Assembly: GCA_910592005.1 (NCBI GenBank)
Contig: CAJVPP010000007.1
Location: 1 to 64,000 of the forward strand
Source of the DNA: Funneliformis mosseae
Lineage: Eukaryota; Glomeromycota; Glomeromycetes; Glomerales; Glomeraceae
Length of the DNA stretch: 64,000 bases
Direction: 5' to 3'
A program made the translations under genes and the position numbers. Below the pieces are notes generated by a model, which worked only from the letters and a program-made list of their open reading frames with translations, was not told the origin of the DNA and did not search any database. Position 1 is the stretch's first letter. Every line of letters begins with the position of its first letter. Below, piece by piece: positions 37,417 through 49,640 of this stretch.

Positions 37417-39180
37417 ATTCATCAAAGAATCGAATTTATAACGAATTAAGATGTTTTATATATTATATACTTTTATCGCTTTGACGGAGGGGTTTAATTT
37501 GGGGGATCGGAATAGAGGGGAATAGACGTTTTTGAGCAGAGTTTGACTGGTTCTCGGGAGTATCGAGATATTTAAAAATACGTATTAAAATTTTTTATTC
37601 ACACGACGAACTTGACGATACAAAAGTAGAGTGACCAGGGTTTATTTTATAGTTTCCGAATTCATTTTAGAATATATTTTTCCTTTATTTTTTTTTTTAT
37701 ATAACCATATTTATAAATTATTATTATCTATCTCTCTTTTATTATATATACACTATTGTTCTTGACAAGGTTGATTTGTATGGACAATGGGTCTTTTTTT
37801 TTCCCCGAAATATTACCTTTGGGAATCTTTTGCTATTCCCGTCACTTTTTCTTTTGTTAAATATATTTTTTTTTTTTCCTTTCCAAAATATATACACCTT
37901 TTTTTTGTACATATTTTTTTCCCTTTATTTTGATTTGGTTTTTTTCCTTATCTTAAAAATTGCCTCCTATTTTAATAAACTCCTCCTTGTAATTTTAAAC
38001 TTTCTTTATATTTCATTATTTCATGAACTTCTCTACTTCTCTTAAACTTTCATTTGAGATGAAAGAAAATTTGCCTACTTTTATTTTTTTTTTTCTTCGT
38101 GGCACTTATATGCACGCACAAAATTGACCTCACTTCATTCTTTATTCCTTTTATTAAAAAACCGAAACTGTATATTTCAACTAACTATAAAAAGTTATTT
38201 TTACTTTCCTTTTTTTCTTATATATATTATATACCAAAAAAAAAAAAAAAAAAATTGTTAAAAAAAAAAAAATTCAATAAAAACCACTTGATCAATAAAG
38301 TTTTTTTGGTTGTTAATTAATTATTTCTTTATTTATACACTGCAAGATGTGAGAGCCATGCGGAACATTCTAAACGTTAGCGTGAGATACATTACTATTT
38401 TAGTTAAATACTAAACGATAATTCACCAAATCGATATTTATCTTTCCGTTTAGTTATAATATAAGGTATCATCTTTGATGTAAATCTCGGAGAATATTTT
38501 CGTTATTTTAACGTTAACTTTTTTTAACCCCCTTTCTTATGAGCACAAATACGTGCTAAAACACCTCACACTGTTTGAACTTTAATCTAGACTTGTACAA
38601 AGTGTAATTACATTTCGCTTTTATTTCTTGAATTGGTATAAAAATATATGAGATACAAAAAGAAATATCTATAGATCATGTTAATCATATGATTCGTAAC
38701 ATATTTTTTTTATGGTAATAACGATACCGTTTGTGTTTATACGTCGATTGTTTTTGGGTATATAATAGTTTAAATAATAAATTAATCTTTCAAATCCAAA
38801 AAACGAAAGACGATTTTTTTTCAAGATTCAATATTATTATAAATAATTAATGATCTCTGGATTCAAAAATAATGTTCCTAATTTTACCGAACTTTTTTTT
38901 TTATTTTCAAAAGATTTATCGCATACATTTATCACTATGAATTATCACGGTGATATTAAAAATATATCATACCCGCTTATCTATCATATCTTATAATACC
39001 ATTTATAGAATGAAATTTTATAAATTTTATTTTATTGAGATTTGCACGTGTCGAAAGTTAAGGATTCTTTTTATTATGTATCACATGAAGTGTGCTGTAT
39101 ATATATGGTATTGTGTCTGAATAAGTATTGCCATGAACCAAAAAAGCTAGAATAAACATTTGAATATCTAACAATAACCT
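37417..39180. other. 3' flank of the Gly/Phe-rich gene and spacer
   Basis: A T-rich strand asymmetry (37680-38200) with a poly-A/T palindromic run at 38236-38272 probably represents 3' UTR and terminator. 38330-39180 is ordinary intergenic DNA with no supported gene. Confidence 0.4.
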
Positions 39181-39796
39181 TTTGGTTGTAATTTGATAAA
39201 AAATTTGGATATTCTTCAGCTATTTTTTTCATCATGGTTAATATCTTTAAAAACTATTTATATATTGAAATAAAAGATAAATCCTTAAAAATAATTCATT
39301 ATTACTTGTAATTAACCAAATAAAAATCTTCAATTTTACAAGATTTTTTTTTTAAGATTAATTTAAGAAGGATTTTAATTTTATTTTAACTTTTTGTTCT
39401 TTATTTTGATTAAATTGATAAATTGTTTTTTTTTCAATTTCTATTTTTCAATTATTATTATCATTTATTAATTGATATTTCTTTTTTAAATAATTAATAA
39501 GAATTTAATAGATATAAAAATTATAAAAATAATAAGATTACATAATTTTTTCCATTAAAAATATTAATAATTTTTAAAAGAATTTCCATTCATTTATTAA
39601 AATAATTAATTATTTCAGTGTTTTTATTTACTAATAATTTTAATACTAAATAAACCTTAGCATTTTAAGTTCTAAAAATTAATTTTAAATATAAGAGATA
39701 AAATTTCATTTATTAAATATTTGTAATTAGAATTAGTTTTAAAATAATTTTATAATATAAATTCTTTTAATATTTTTTAAGGTAAAGCTCTAAAAA

Positions 39797-39909
39797 AGGT
39801 AAAACTATATCAAAGCTTATAAAAATGTAAAATTATATTAAATCCTTAATAAAAAATTAGTAAAATTAAAGTTTAGACATTTTTCTAAATCTAAAATAAG
39901 TTTAAATAA
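39797..39909 (+). repeat. Dispersed direct repeat, copy 1
   Basis: Aligns with 40595-40699: GGTAAAACTATAT, AAAAAATTAGTAAAA and GTTTAGACATTTT are shared. Differences are mainly T here for C there and A here for G there. Could be the ends of a short decayed element or two copies of one repeat. Confidence 0.55.
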
Positions 39910-40594
39910 AACCTTAATGGTAATCAAAAGTAATATATCACTTTCACATTAAATTTAAAATATAAATTATAAAAACTATTATAATAAAATTATATTTATT
40001 TTAAACCTTAAACTCTCTAATAATATTTTAAAATAATTTTTTGCTTATTTCATAGTGTAATTTGTATAAATTATTTAATTTATAAATAATGAATTTTTAA
40101 CTTTTTTTTAAAATAATTACAATAAAATAAATTTCAATATTAAACATATGTAAAATGACAATCTTTAATGATTTTTATGATTGTTAAAAGCTGATTTCTT
40201 TATAATTACCAGTTCAATATTAAAATTTTTGAAAATTAAGCTAATTTCTAATCAAAGAATTGAATAATAATATTTATTTTATTATATTATTCTAATTAAA
40301 AAGTTAAAATTTCACAATTTTATAAATCATATAATTTATATAATATTATACAAAGAATTAAACAAAAAGATTTTTTTAAATATTCTTAAAAATTTAAACT
40401 TTAAAATAAATATAAATTTATTATATTAGCTATTATAATTATATTTTAAATATAATATGAAATAATATATTACTTTAGATTATCATTAAGATTGCTAAAT
40501 AAATCTTAAAGGTTTTACAAGTCATCTAAATAGAAAAAGATAAAATTTAGCGAAATTATATTAAAATTTTATTAAAAAATCTGTGAAATTCTGA

Positions 40595-40699
40595 AAAGGT
40601 AAAACTATATAAAAATGCAAAACTATATCAAAACTTTAGTAAAAAATTAGTAAAACTATAGTTTAGACATTTTGCCAAATCCAAAATGAGTTTAGACAA
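40595..40699 (+). repeat. Dispersed direct repeat, copy 2
   Basis: Partner of 39797-39909. It keeps GCCAAATCCAAAATGAG where copy 1 reads TCTAAATCTAAAATAAG. Confidence 0.55.
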
Positions 40700-41379
40700 G
40701 TAATATTAATTATACTATATAATATAAGCTATATATTTATTTTAATAATTTTATAACTTTAATAATAAATGTAATTTTTATTTTAGATATTTTTTTTTTA
40801 TTAATAATTAAAGTTTAAATATTATATTTATAAAAAGATTATATAAAAAGTAAAAATATCTAATTATAATACTTTTTAGAATTTAATTTGTTAATTTTAA
40901 ATATTTTTTAATAAAAAAATTTAAAAATTAGAATATAATAAATTAATAAAATTATAAAAATACTAAAAAAAATTTTATTAATATATGTGAAAAATAATAC
41001 ATAATTTAGGATTATGCTTATAATACATATTATTTTTAATAAATTTTTTGATCTTAAATTTTTTACTAGTTAGAAATCTGTTTATACTAATCTGATCCTT
41101 CAATAATCTAATAATAATACTTATTATCCTTTTTATATTGCTTTAAAATAATTTAAAATTTTTTAGTAAACTTTATAAGATTAATTTGATATTTACTACT
41201 GCTTGTGAAGAAAATATCATCTAAAATATATATAATAAAATGTCACTCAATTTTTATAATCATAGATATAATTGAAATAATCATTTTCAAACACCTGACC
41301 TATAAACTGTTTTTTTATTTATCTGAAATGTATTTTCAAATAATATTAGATTCTAAAAAATAAAATATATTAATATTAA

Positions 41380-41506
41380 AGATAGCGTTACAATATTGTT
41401 GTCATCTATTGTAGCTTAAATTTTAATAATGTTGCAATTCATTGCAATATTATATACTTATTTGTTACCTGTTGTAACTAATTAAGATGCTATCTTTAGT
41501 TAATAT
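41380..41506. mobile_element. Possible short inverted-repeat element
   Basis: AAAGATAGC at about 41382 and GCTATCTTT at about 41491 are inverted termini. They bound a 125-bp non-coding interior with repeated GTTGTAA/TTACAAC-like words. Family unknown. Confidence 0.3.
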
Positions 41507-43382
41507 TATTAAATCTTTTTTTGCTTAATATTCTAAAAATACAAATTTAAGTAGTAATCTTACCTATATATGTTTATTCTTAATATTATATGATTTTTTC
41601 TTAGTGATATAAAGTAAGTTTTTCAGATTTTAATTATATAGTTTACTCAACCAATTGTATCTTTATAAAAATGTCTTTTTGTAAAACTATAAATATATTT
41701 TGAGTAGTTAATTTTTAGTAATAGTAATTAATAAGTATAATATTACTGAAATAAATTCACAATGCGTTACCTTATTGGTATTAATCATGATTTTCATATT
41801 TAAAGTTTTAAATGGATTTAGTCTTATTAGTTAAAAAAATTTTTATTATATCATATTATAAATTTGATTAATTATAGATTAATTTTATAATATATAATAT
41901 CCTATTATAATGAATTTTATTATATTATTTTATATTATTATAATTAATAAAAAATTAATTTATATAAAGTTAAATAAATTTATTTTAAATGAAATATATT
42001 TAAAGTTATCTAACATAATTAGAAGGTTCTAATATTTATTTATATAAATAAATTTATAAGATATTTTATTTTACATACTTTACATATAATATATTTAATT
42101 ATATATTTATCATTTTATTTAAAATTTCTATGAAACTTTTAACTTATGTTTTTTTCATTTATAAATAAATAAATTTTTAAATAGTTAGATTGTTGATAAT
42201 TAATTTGGATATTTATAAAAATTTTATGATAACTATATATATATATAAATTTTTCTAAAAGGGTTTAAAACTTTCTTAAATTCTTATTTTTGGACTTTTT
42301 ATTATTATTTTTATTATTATTTTTATTTTTATTTAATTTTTATTATTTTTTTATATTTTTAATCACAAAATTTATTTTAATATATATAATTATATATTAT
42401 AATTAGTGATTCTGTCTATTGAAATAGATCATCTATTTTAATATTATTTCATTAGACCAGTTCAATTTAATGACTAATACTGATTGTAATGTAACCTTAT
42501 AATTCTTAATTTTTTTTTATATTTAATGATATAATACTATTATAATTTTATTAAAATAGTTTTAAAATTTTAAAAAAATATAAATGAAAATTATAATTTT
42601 CTTTTGTAATTCTATTTAAAGCTTATTTGAGTTAATTAATCACTAGTATTTTTTTTTCAAATTATCAAAAAAAAATTACTTCTAATAACCATTTCTTTAA
42701 TAGCAAATATAAGTAGAAATATTAATACTTTATTATCTTTCTTTAATATTTTAGTAATTTTTTTGAACTAAAATAAAATAAAAATAATTATTGCTAAAAT
42801 TTTATTTGTTTTTTCTAAGTTAAATAAAAACTACTAATATTAAACTAATTAAGATTAATTTCTAAAATAAAGAAAAGTTAAAAAATAACAATTTTCTTTA
42901 AATTTTTGCTAAAAATACTCAGTTAATTTCAAATTAAAAAATTGAAAATAATTTATTTAAATACTTTTTAAATGTAGTATATACTATATATAAATTTAAT
43001 AATATAAAATATCTTAATTATTTTATAAAATTAATTATTTTTAATTTTAATATTTATTATTAATATTTTAAAATTTCCAACAAATATTAATTTTAATTTT
43101 AACTATTAATTTAATAAAATTTATTAATTAATTACTAAAAAAATTTATTAATTTTTAATTTTATTATATTATTAATAAGTTTACTAACTTTATTTTTATT
43201 AAATTGTAAAATTTATTAATTATTTTTATTTTAATTTAAAAAATATTATAAAAATATTATCTTTTAAGTTTTTAATTTTTATAATAAAAATCTATTTTTA
43301 GATGTTTTCTAAGCCACTAGCTCCTGCATTTTTCAATAATGTCAATCTAATTGTTTCAATAAACTACTCATCCAATGACACA

Positions 43383-43406
43383 ATATATATATATATATAT
43401 ATATAT
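43383..43406. repeat. AT microsatellite
   Basis: Twelve AT dinucleotides just upstream of the gene at 43480. Confidence 0.9.
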
Positions 43407-43479
43407 GAATGAAAATTTTTCTCAGAAATTTTCTTTCTTCTACTCGACAAATTTTCTTTTATTTCAAAGGATTACGTTC

Positions 43480-44492
43480 ATGGGTGAAGATCAACAAAAC
43501 AATCAAAACATTCATGTCCAAAGAATTATGAATGAATCAGAAGAAAGAGAAATTTGTTACTTAAAATGCGTTATAAAGTCAGGACGTCTCGAATTTGAAT
43601 GGTCCATTATTACGCCATCAACATGGGACTGGATCGGACTGTATGAGAATAATAGTAAAGAAAATACGAATTGGCTCAATGGACATTGGTTTTATATTGC
43701 CAACCATAGCCGTCGTGAAACTTTAACCGATGGTCGATATTCTTTTACTGGTTCTCATTGGATTGGAACCGTATCTGGTCAAAATCAAATCAAGTTAAAC
43801 ACATACGAATCTCGTAACGTGTATAGAACTTATGCACACGCGAATGTACTCAACCCAGATTTTGCACATTTTGACAAGTCTCGTATACATTATGTCGAAA
43901 AAGGGTTGCAACTCTTATTTAATCGTCACAAAACCGACTGGGGATTCGATCAAGATGACAACTGGAATAATCAAAATCGTAAAAACTTCTAGAAACCCTT
44001 CAAGAATTTACTGCAAATGATGTTAATGGTTACCTTGGCACATACAAAAATCAAGGTGCGTACCTTGTAGTTGATCACACAACGCACCAATGTCTTATAA
44101 TTTATCGTGGAGGGGAGAAAGATTATTTTTTATGGTCCGGATGGGTACTCGACGATGATCAATACAAATATGTTACCACCCCACCATACAGATTAAAGGC
44201 GACTATACTTTTAATGTACGAAGACATACTCGAACAAATTGCCAATTCTGAAGGTGTACGTGAAGATTTACTTCAAGAATACTTTAAAATCCATCGTAAG
44301 GATAGAAATACCTATGGCGAAAAAATATATTTTAAAATTGCAGAATTTTTCGGTCTTGCCGAAAGTTATATTCCATTCTCCTTCGAAGGAAGGGATGAAA
44401 TTACTCCTGAAGACGATTACGAACTCGATTTCGAAAAAGTTAGAGAAAAGGCGAGAACAATCATAGGAGAATTGGAAAAGATCACGTTTTAA
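43480..44492 (+). CDS. DWIGLY-motif protein, split by a frameshift
   Basis: The first frame (43480-43992) holds an N-terminal beta-rich region with the motif WDWIGLYENNSKE, then GHWFYIA and TLTDGRYSFTGSHWIGTVSG. This resembles SKICH-like or other beta-sandwich domains that carry DWIGxY. The frame stops at 43990. One base earlier a second frame opens and continues without stops to 44492: LLETLQEFTANDVNGYLGTY, LIIYRGGEKDYFLWSGW, LQEYFKIHRKD and a Glu/Lys-rich end. Joined by a -1 step at 43980-43986 the product is about 337 residues. The cause could be a lost A in a homopolymer, a fresh mutation or ribosomal frameshifting. I cannot name the family. The ATG at 43480 is preferred over an in-frame one within the AT repeat. 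Confidence 0.6.
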
Positions 44493-45046
44493 AATAAATA
44501 ATATTAAAGATTCGTTAATTTTCATTCTTTATATTTCTTCAGAAAATAGCAATTTTTATTATATAAAATTAAGACTCATTTGTCTTGTTAATCTCGAAAT
44601 TTATTTTTTTCAAATAAATTTTCCCTTCTTATTTTGTATTGAAAAAATATTTTAAATATAATGACCGTTCTTTGGAATATTTTTTGCTGAGTCTCTAATT
44701 CTTCAGGCGAAGAGTCATATATCTCTCCGGTATATGCTTAATAATTCAGAAATATCAGAAATGGGTTGTTACACAGCAAAAAGGGGTTTTGAGATGTTTT
44801 TTCCGGTGCTTTATTCAAAATAAAAAAATTTGGTATATATTAGCATATTATAATTTGATACAGTTTCGCACGCAGTGTTTTTTCTACGCCAAACTTTCAT
44901 CCTAAATTTAGATTAACGTTTAATATATAACAATAATTGTTTTAAATTATTTAACGGTAAAAAGGGGTTTATTGTTTCGCAAAACTTTCAACGGAAAAGT
45001 TTATTTAAAATTTTTTTGCTATGGTGAATAAATCCGATAAAACTAA
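44493..45046. other. Spacer with repeated AAAAAGGGGTTT words
   Basis: Non-coding. AAAAAGGGGTTT occurs at about 44779 and 44957. Presumably the 3' UTR of the preceding gene and the 3' flank of the DUF7869 pseudogene. Confidence 0.4.
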
Positions 45047-45695
45047 TAAGTTTTAATGTTCTGTATTAGATAAACTTATATCATGCTCATTTGGAGCAAA
45101 ACATAACTCATCTTTATAAGGATCATGTACATATGGACGGATATCTTTAAATAGCTGTGCTTGACGTTTTGAAGATAAAGGTTTTAAAGGAATTATGTCT
45201 AAAGACTGGTATGGATCAAATTGAACATTTTTGCGAATTGTGGCTTCTGTTTTAAACCATTAGATTCTAAAGACAAAAACTTTTCCAGGCTGATCATAAT
45301 AAAAATAAAAATGCCGGAATGATCGTATACCATCGCATTTAACAAAATAAGGTTTGAGAAGATTTTCAAAATCATAATAATTCCATCCTACTTGATCTTT
45401 TCCATCATATCTAACTGCTATATTGCTTCCATCTTTCTTTGACTGATTAATAATGGCTTCAATATGATCCATACTCATAACATTAGACTTGCGATATAAA
45501 GATTTAAATGTTCCAAAACCTGAATCACAAATGAATTTAGTATGACGGGAATCATGAAATTAAGTTTAATTGTATCAAACTTTCTAATTATAATAAGCCA
45601 TGAATAAAACCAAAGAGTAAGATTATTTTTGTTCTGACCACTACAATTATCACATGTGACTTTTTTGCGATGGATTCCAATGAAGTAAACTATCA

Positions 45696-45703
45696 TATAC
45701 AAG
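45696..45703. repeat. Left hAT target-site duplication
   Basis: TATACAAG, paired with TATATAAA at 48508-48515; the two differences are transitions toward AT on the block side. Confidence 0.75.
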
Positions 45704-48507
45704 TAGGGTTGGTAAAGTCTTAGGTCCTGAACTTAAAGACTTAGTCTTTGGATCAGGTCTTTAAGTATTTAGGTTTGGTTTTCTAGACCTGATCCTAAAA
45801 AGTCCTAACCAATCATATTTGTGAATTTGACTGTACTAGCATTTATGGTAATTTTGGCCAAAATTATATATATTAAAATTTAAAATTATCTTATTAAATA
45901 AATTACCTATACATGTTATTTAATTATATATATAAATGCAATTTTGTTTTGATTTTTAAGCTGATTTATAATTTGTTCTAATTTTTAAAGCCAATTTTAT
46001 TAAAAATTAATTTTGTTCTAATTTAAAATTAAAATTTTGTTCTAAAAAAATTTTGTTAATGCTATATAGATTGTCTATTTTTTTTACAAAATAGTTTAAC
46101 GTATATATAGATCGATCAGCATAAAAATTTTTATTTAACCTTATATATGTTTTATTTGCGCTATTATTTACTTATACAATTTAACTATGAATATCAATAA
46201 TTATGTGAATAGTATGGATAGTATATCAGAAGTTAAAGTAATACCCACTCAAACTTCAAGAAATTTACAAAATTCTAATGAAACTATAACTAAACAAACT
46301 CACATAAAACTTCTCTTTTGTGAAATTATATTGATTATAAAACTAAAAATAATCCAAGAATATCTATCTGTATAAAGTGTAAATTTGTATTTTCTAAAAA
46401 ATCTGGTAACTCTAGTATTAAACGTTACCTTTTAAGCCAACATAGTATAATAATACTAAAAAATAAAAATAAACAATCAGTTTTAAATTTCTAATGTACA
46501 ACTCTTTGGCCTATAAGAGAAAAATCTAAAAAAAATAATGTAGTTATTGATTAAATTATTTCTGATCTGCTATCATTTTATGTTGTTAAAAATAAAAAAT
46601 TCATCAAAATGATAAATACTTTTGATATCTGTTATAAAATTCCTAATAGGCATCAAATAAAAGAATTTATTATTATGAAATTTGATAACTGACTTTCAAA
46701 TATTAGATACAATTTACATAAGATACTAGGAAAGGTATCTTTCACAACAGATATGTGAACATTGACAATAAGCAATAAAGTATACCTGAGCTTAATGATC
46801 TATTATATTGATCAAAATTAAGTGCTTTAACAGTTTTTACTTGATATCATTTCTTTAAAATTCACTATACAAGAGTTAATATAGCACATGGAATTAGTGA
46901 TATTCTTAATAAATTTAACTTAACAAATAAAGCTTTAGCATTTACTACAGATAATGAATCTACAATGATAATGTGTAGACAAAAATTAGTGAAAAAATTT
47001 GAACATGATTTAAATAATTCATCTTTTAAGCACTATCGCTATTCAGCTCATATACTTAATCTTGCAGTTAAACAAAAAATAGAGATAATTAATAAAAATA
47101 TTTAAATTATACGGACATTAATGAAAAAGGTTAAAAAATTCCATTTTATTATGTGATGACTTATGTGAGTTATGTGTTTTAGAAAAATTTGACTATTTAT
47201 GACCTGAAATAGATATTGAAATAAGGTGAAATTCTACCTATTATATGCTTCACAAATTCTAAAGAATAAAAATAGCATTAAAAATACTTTCAATGAAACA
47301 TGTAAAAATATTAAATTTAATACTGAATACTATAATATAGATTAAATAAAGATAAATAAAATATATTAGTATTTTACTTTTTTTGATTATAAACTAAATT
47401 TAAATTTTTTTTAATTATATTAAAAGAAAAATATTTATTATTTAAGAACTTATTGAAAGAGCAACTAAAATTTTCTTAGAATCAATATACCTAATAATAG
47501 CTGATATATAATTTTATTTTAATAGGATTTGAGATCATTTAATTTATTATATAGAAAAAGATGATTTTGATCAATATATATTAGCTGATTTGATTATTTA
47601 AAAACTCAAAAACTATTAAAAAATTCTCGATAATATAACTACTATTGCATTAATCTTTGAAATAAAGTATTTTTTTTGAATTAGGTAAACCAACAATAAA
47701 AGCAATTAATACTTTATAAAAAGATTTTTCTTTATATTTCACTCAAAAATCACAATTTCAAATCATTCAAGAAAATTTCACATTACCACAAGACTTTTTT
47801 TATCAATTAAAAAAGCACTAATTAGAAACTAAAACAATACAAATCCTAACTACTATAAATTCTAATTTTATAAAAATAGAACAATACGTAGCTTTACCTC
47901 ATAATGAAAATATAGATTTTCTTCTTTAGTAATGAGCTTATTCTAATGAATTTTCAATACTTTCATCAATAGCTAGGAATTACTTAGTGATACAAGTAAT
48001 AAGTATCGCATATGAATAGGCTTTTTCTATAATAGGTAACATAATTACTAAGACTCAAAATTGATTAAATTCTGAAACTATAAGAACATCATTATATGCA
48101 AAAAGTTGGATTAATAATAATATTAGCAAACAAACAAAAAATTAGTATAATATTTTTTTTTAGCTTTTATTAAAAGTAATAGAAAACAAAAATTATATTT
48201 TTTTTATTATTATAATTATAATAATAAATTTTTTTTACATTTTTTGTTAAAATTTATATATTATTTGAATCATTAAAAAATGCAAAAACTTTTATATTAA
48301 TCATATTTCTAATATTTTATTAGTTAATTATACAACTATATTATATGAATATATTATAGACCTATTCAGACTTAATTCTGAAATCTATTTGGACTTAGTC
48401 TTGAGACTTATATATAAAGATTTAATTAAACCTAATTTGTAAGTCTATTTAATAGAACTTATAAGTTTTAGGACTAGGATCAACTTAAGACTAACTTAAC
48501 TAACCTA
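45704..48507 (+). mobile_element. hAT transposon inserted in the DUF7869 gene
   Basis: Inverted ends TAGGGTTGGTAAAGTCTTA (left) and TAGGTTAGTTAAGTTAGTC (right, read inward) are flanked by 8-bp target duplications TATACAAG (45696-45703) and TATATAAA (48508-48515). These are identical except for C-to-T and G-to-A. The 2804-bp length, 8-bp duplication and transposase fit the hAT superfamily. Subterminal CTTAAGAC/GTCTTAAG-like words repeat at both ends. Confidence 0.85.
46187..48145 (+). pseudogene. hAT transposase pseudogene
   Basis: It starts at an ATG at 46187 with a Ser/Thr/Asn-rich leader. A BED-type zinc finger follows at about 46350-46450 (CIKCKFVFSKK, then LLSQHS). The RNase-H-like core includes LHKILGKVSFTTDM (about 46715-46757) and a block around ALAFTTDNESTM (46930-46970). 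The C-terminal hAT dimerisation domain lies at 47950-48145 (SIARNYLVIQVISIAYE, then FSIIGNIITKT and ETIRTSLYAKSW). Many codons are stops, commonly where CGA, CAA or TGG would be expected, consistent with C-to-T and G-to-A decay. Inactive. Confidence 0.75.
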
Positions 48508-48515
48508 TATATAAA
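48508..48515. repeat. Right hAT target-site duplication
   Basis: TATATAAA, partner of TATACAAG at 45696-45703. Confidence 0.75.
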
Positions 48516-49640
48516 TTTTAATAGTAGTATTAACTCCTTTAGATGTTTTTATTGATAATTGATATTCATCAATTAAATAATTTCTTTGTATTATAGATTC
48601 TAAATTGGTATTAGTAATTCCAAAAATATGAACATTAAATGAAGATTTAAAAAATAAACCTTCAGGTTATCGTAATGAGTAATAAATTGATATATTTTGT
48701 ATTCAGTCATAATAAATATGTGAAATTTTAGATTTTAATTTTTTACTAATATTAATATTTTTATTATAATATTAACGTTTAATTGTTACAGCTGCTCTAT
48801 AAAGATCATATTTAGCTTGAAGTTTTTATTTACTTTCAATATTACTAGCAACTCAAATTTTAACATAAAGTTGTTTACAATTATCATATAGATCTGATGC
48901 TTTAGTCATAACTGAATATCTGATATAACTTCTTTTCAAATTTGAAGAAAGCTATTGTTTTATAATCTTTATCTTTATTAAATTTAATAATAATAATATA
49001 TTCTTTATAAATACTAGTATATGTTTTATCTATCAGAAGTGAAATAACTAGTATAACATTATTTTATATAGATCGATCTGGTGATGGAAATTCATAAAGA
49101 TGAGTATAGTTATGAAGGAAATTATTAAGTTTTTGTTTTACTTGATTATTAATAATAGTATGATTAAGTCAAATTGAACTATATTCTATATTATTATAAA
49201 TTATTTTAGTCATTTCATGATTTTTAATATGTGATTTAATTTGATCTAGTTAAGATGAGAAAATTCCAATTAATTTTAGATAAGTAGGTAAATATACAAT
49301 ATGTTTAATATTATAATAATATTGATATTTAATATAATTGGATATTATAGAATTATTTAATTCTTATTAAGATTTTTTTTTTGATTTTATAGTTTATTAT
49401 GTAAATGATGCAAGTTATTTTTTGATTCAGGTATCTAAACTATTATGTGATATATTATGACATTCCTCTTATCTTTTAAAAAACTTATAGAAATCTATTT
49501 TTTCAAAGCAAATCTCATTTTTATTTTTACTTTTTCTACATGAACATTCTTTTTTTTGTCAAAACTCTCATAATTCTTAAACATTTTGTCGAATAATATC
49601 ATTTGTTTCATCATATTCTTCTATTTCAAATTCTGCAAAA

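Larger units (their letters stand above)
39181..43300. other. AT-rich block 3
   Basis: About 4 kb of very AT-rich DNA without genes. It contains a direct-repeat pair (39797-39909 and 40595-40699) and an inverted-repeat candidate at 41380-41506. The right edge is sharp, just before the gene at 43480. Confidence 0.6.
45047..49640 (-). pseudogene. DUF7869-type gene relic, split by a hAT insertion
   Basis: The minus-strand reading starts near 49640 with a Cys-rich part (KKECSCRKSKNKNEICFEK). It runs through RTYTS-like and EYIIIIKFNKDKDYKTIAF pieces to GLFFKSSFNVHIFGITNTN and KTSKGVNTTIK at 48516. It is then cut by the hAT element (45704-48507) and resumes at 45703 with KVTCDNCSGQNKNNLTLWF, the hallmark of DUF7869. 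It ends with SIRSFRHFYFYYDQPGKVFVF and KDELCFAPNEHDI near 45047. A stop at 45260 and a frameshift near 45545 add to the damage. I recall DUF7869 proteins as very numerous in Rhizophagus. Their function is not established and they may themselves be transposon-derived. Confidence 0.65.

Noticed and set aside
37776..38320. Phe/Leu/Lys-rich ORFs in the 3' flank of the Gly/Phe-rich gene
   Set aside because: Translation of T-rich and A-rich runs; most likely untranslated region.
39797..40699. LTR retrotransposon with the repeats as LTRs
   Set aside because: No TG...CA ends, no primer-binding site and no reverse transcriptase or gag trace between the copies.
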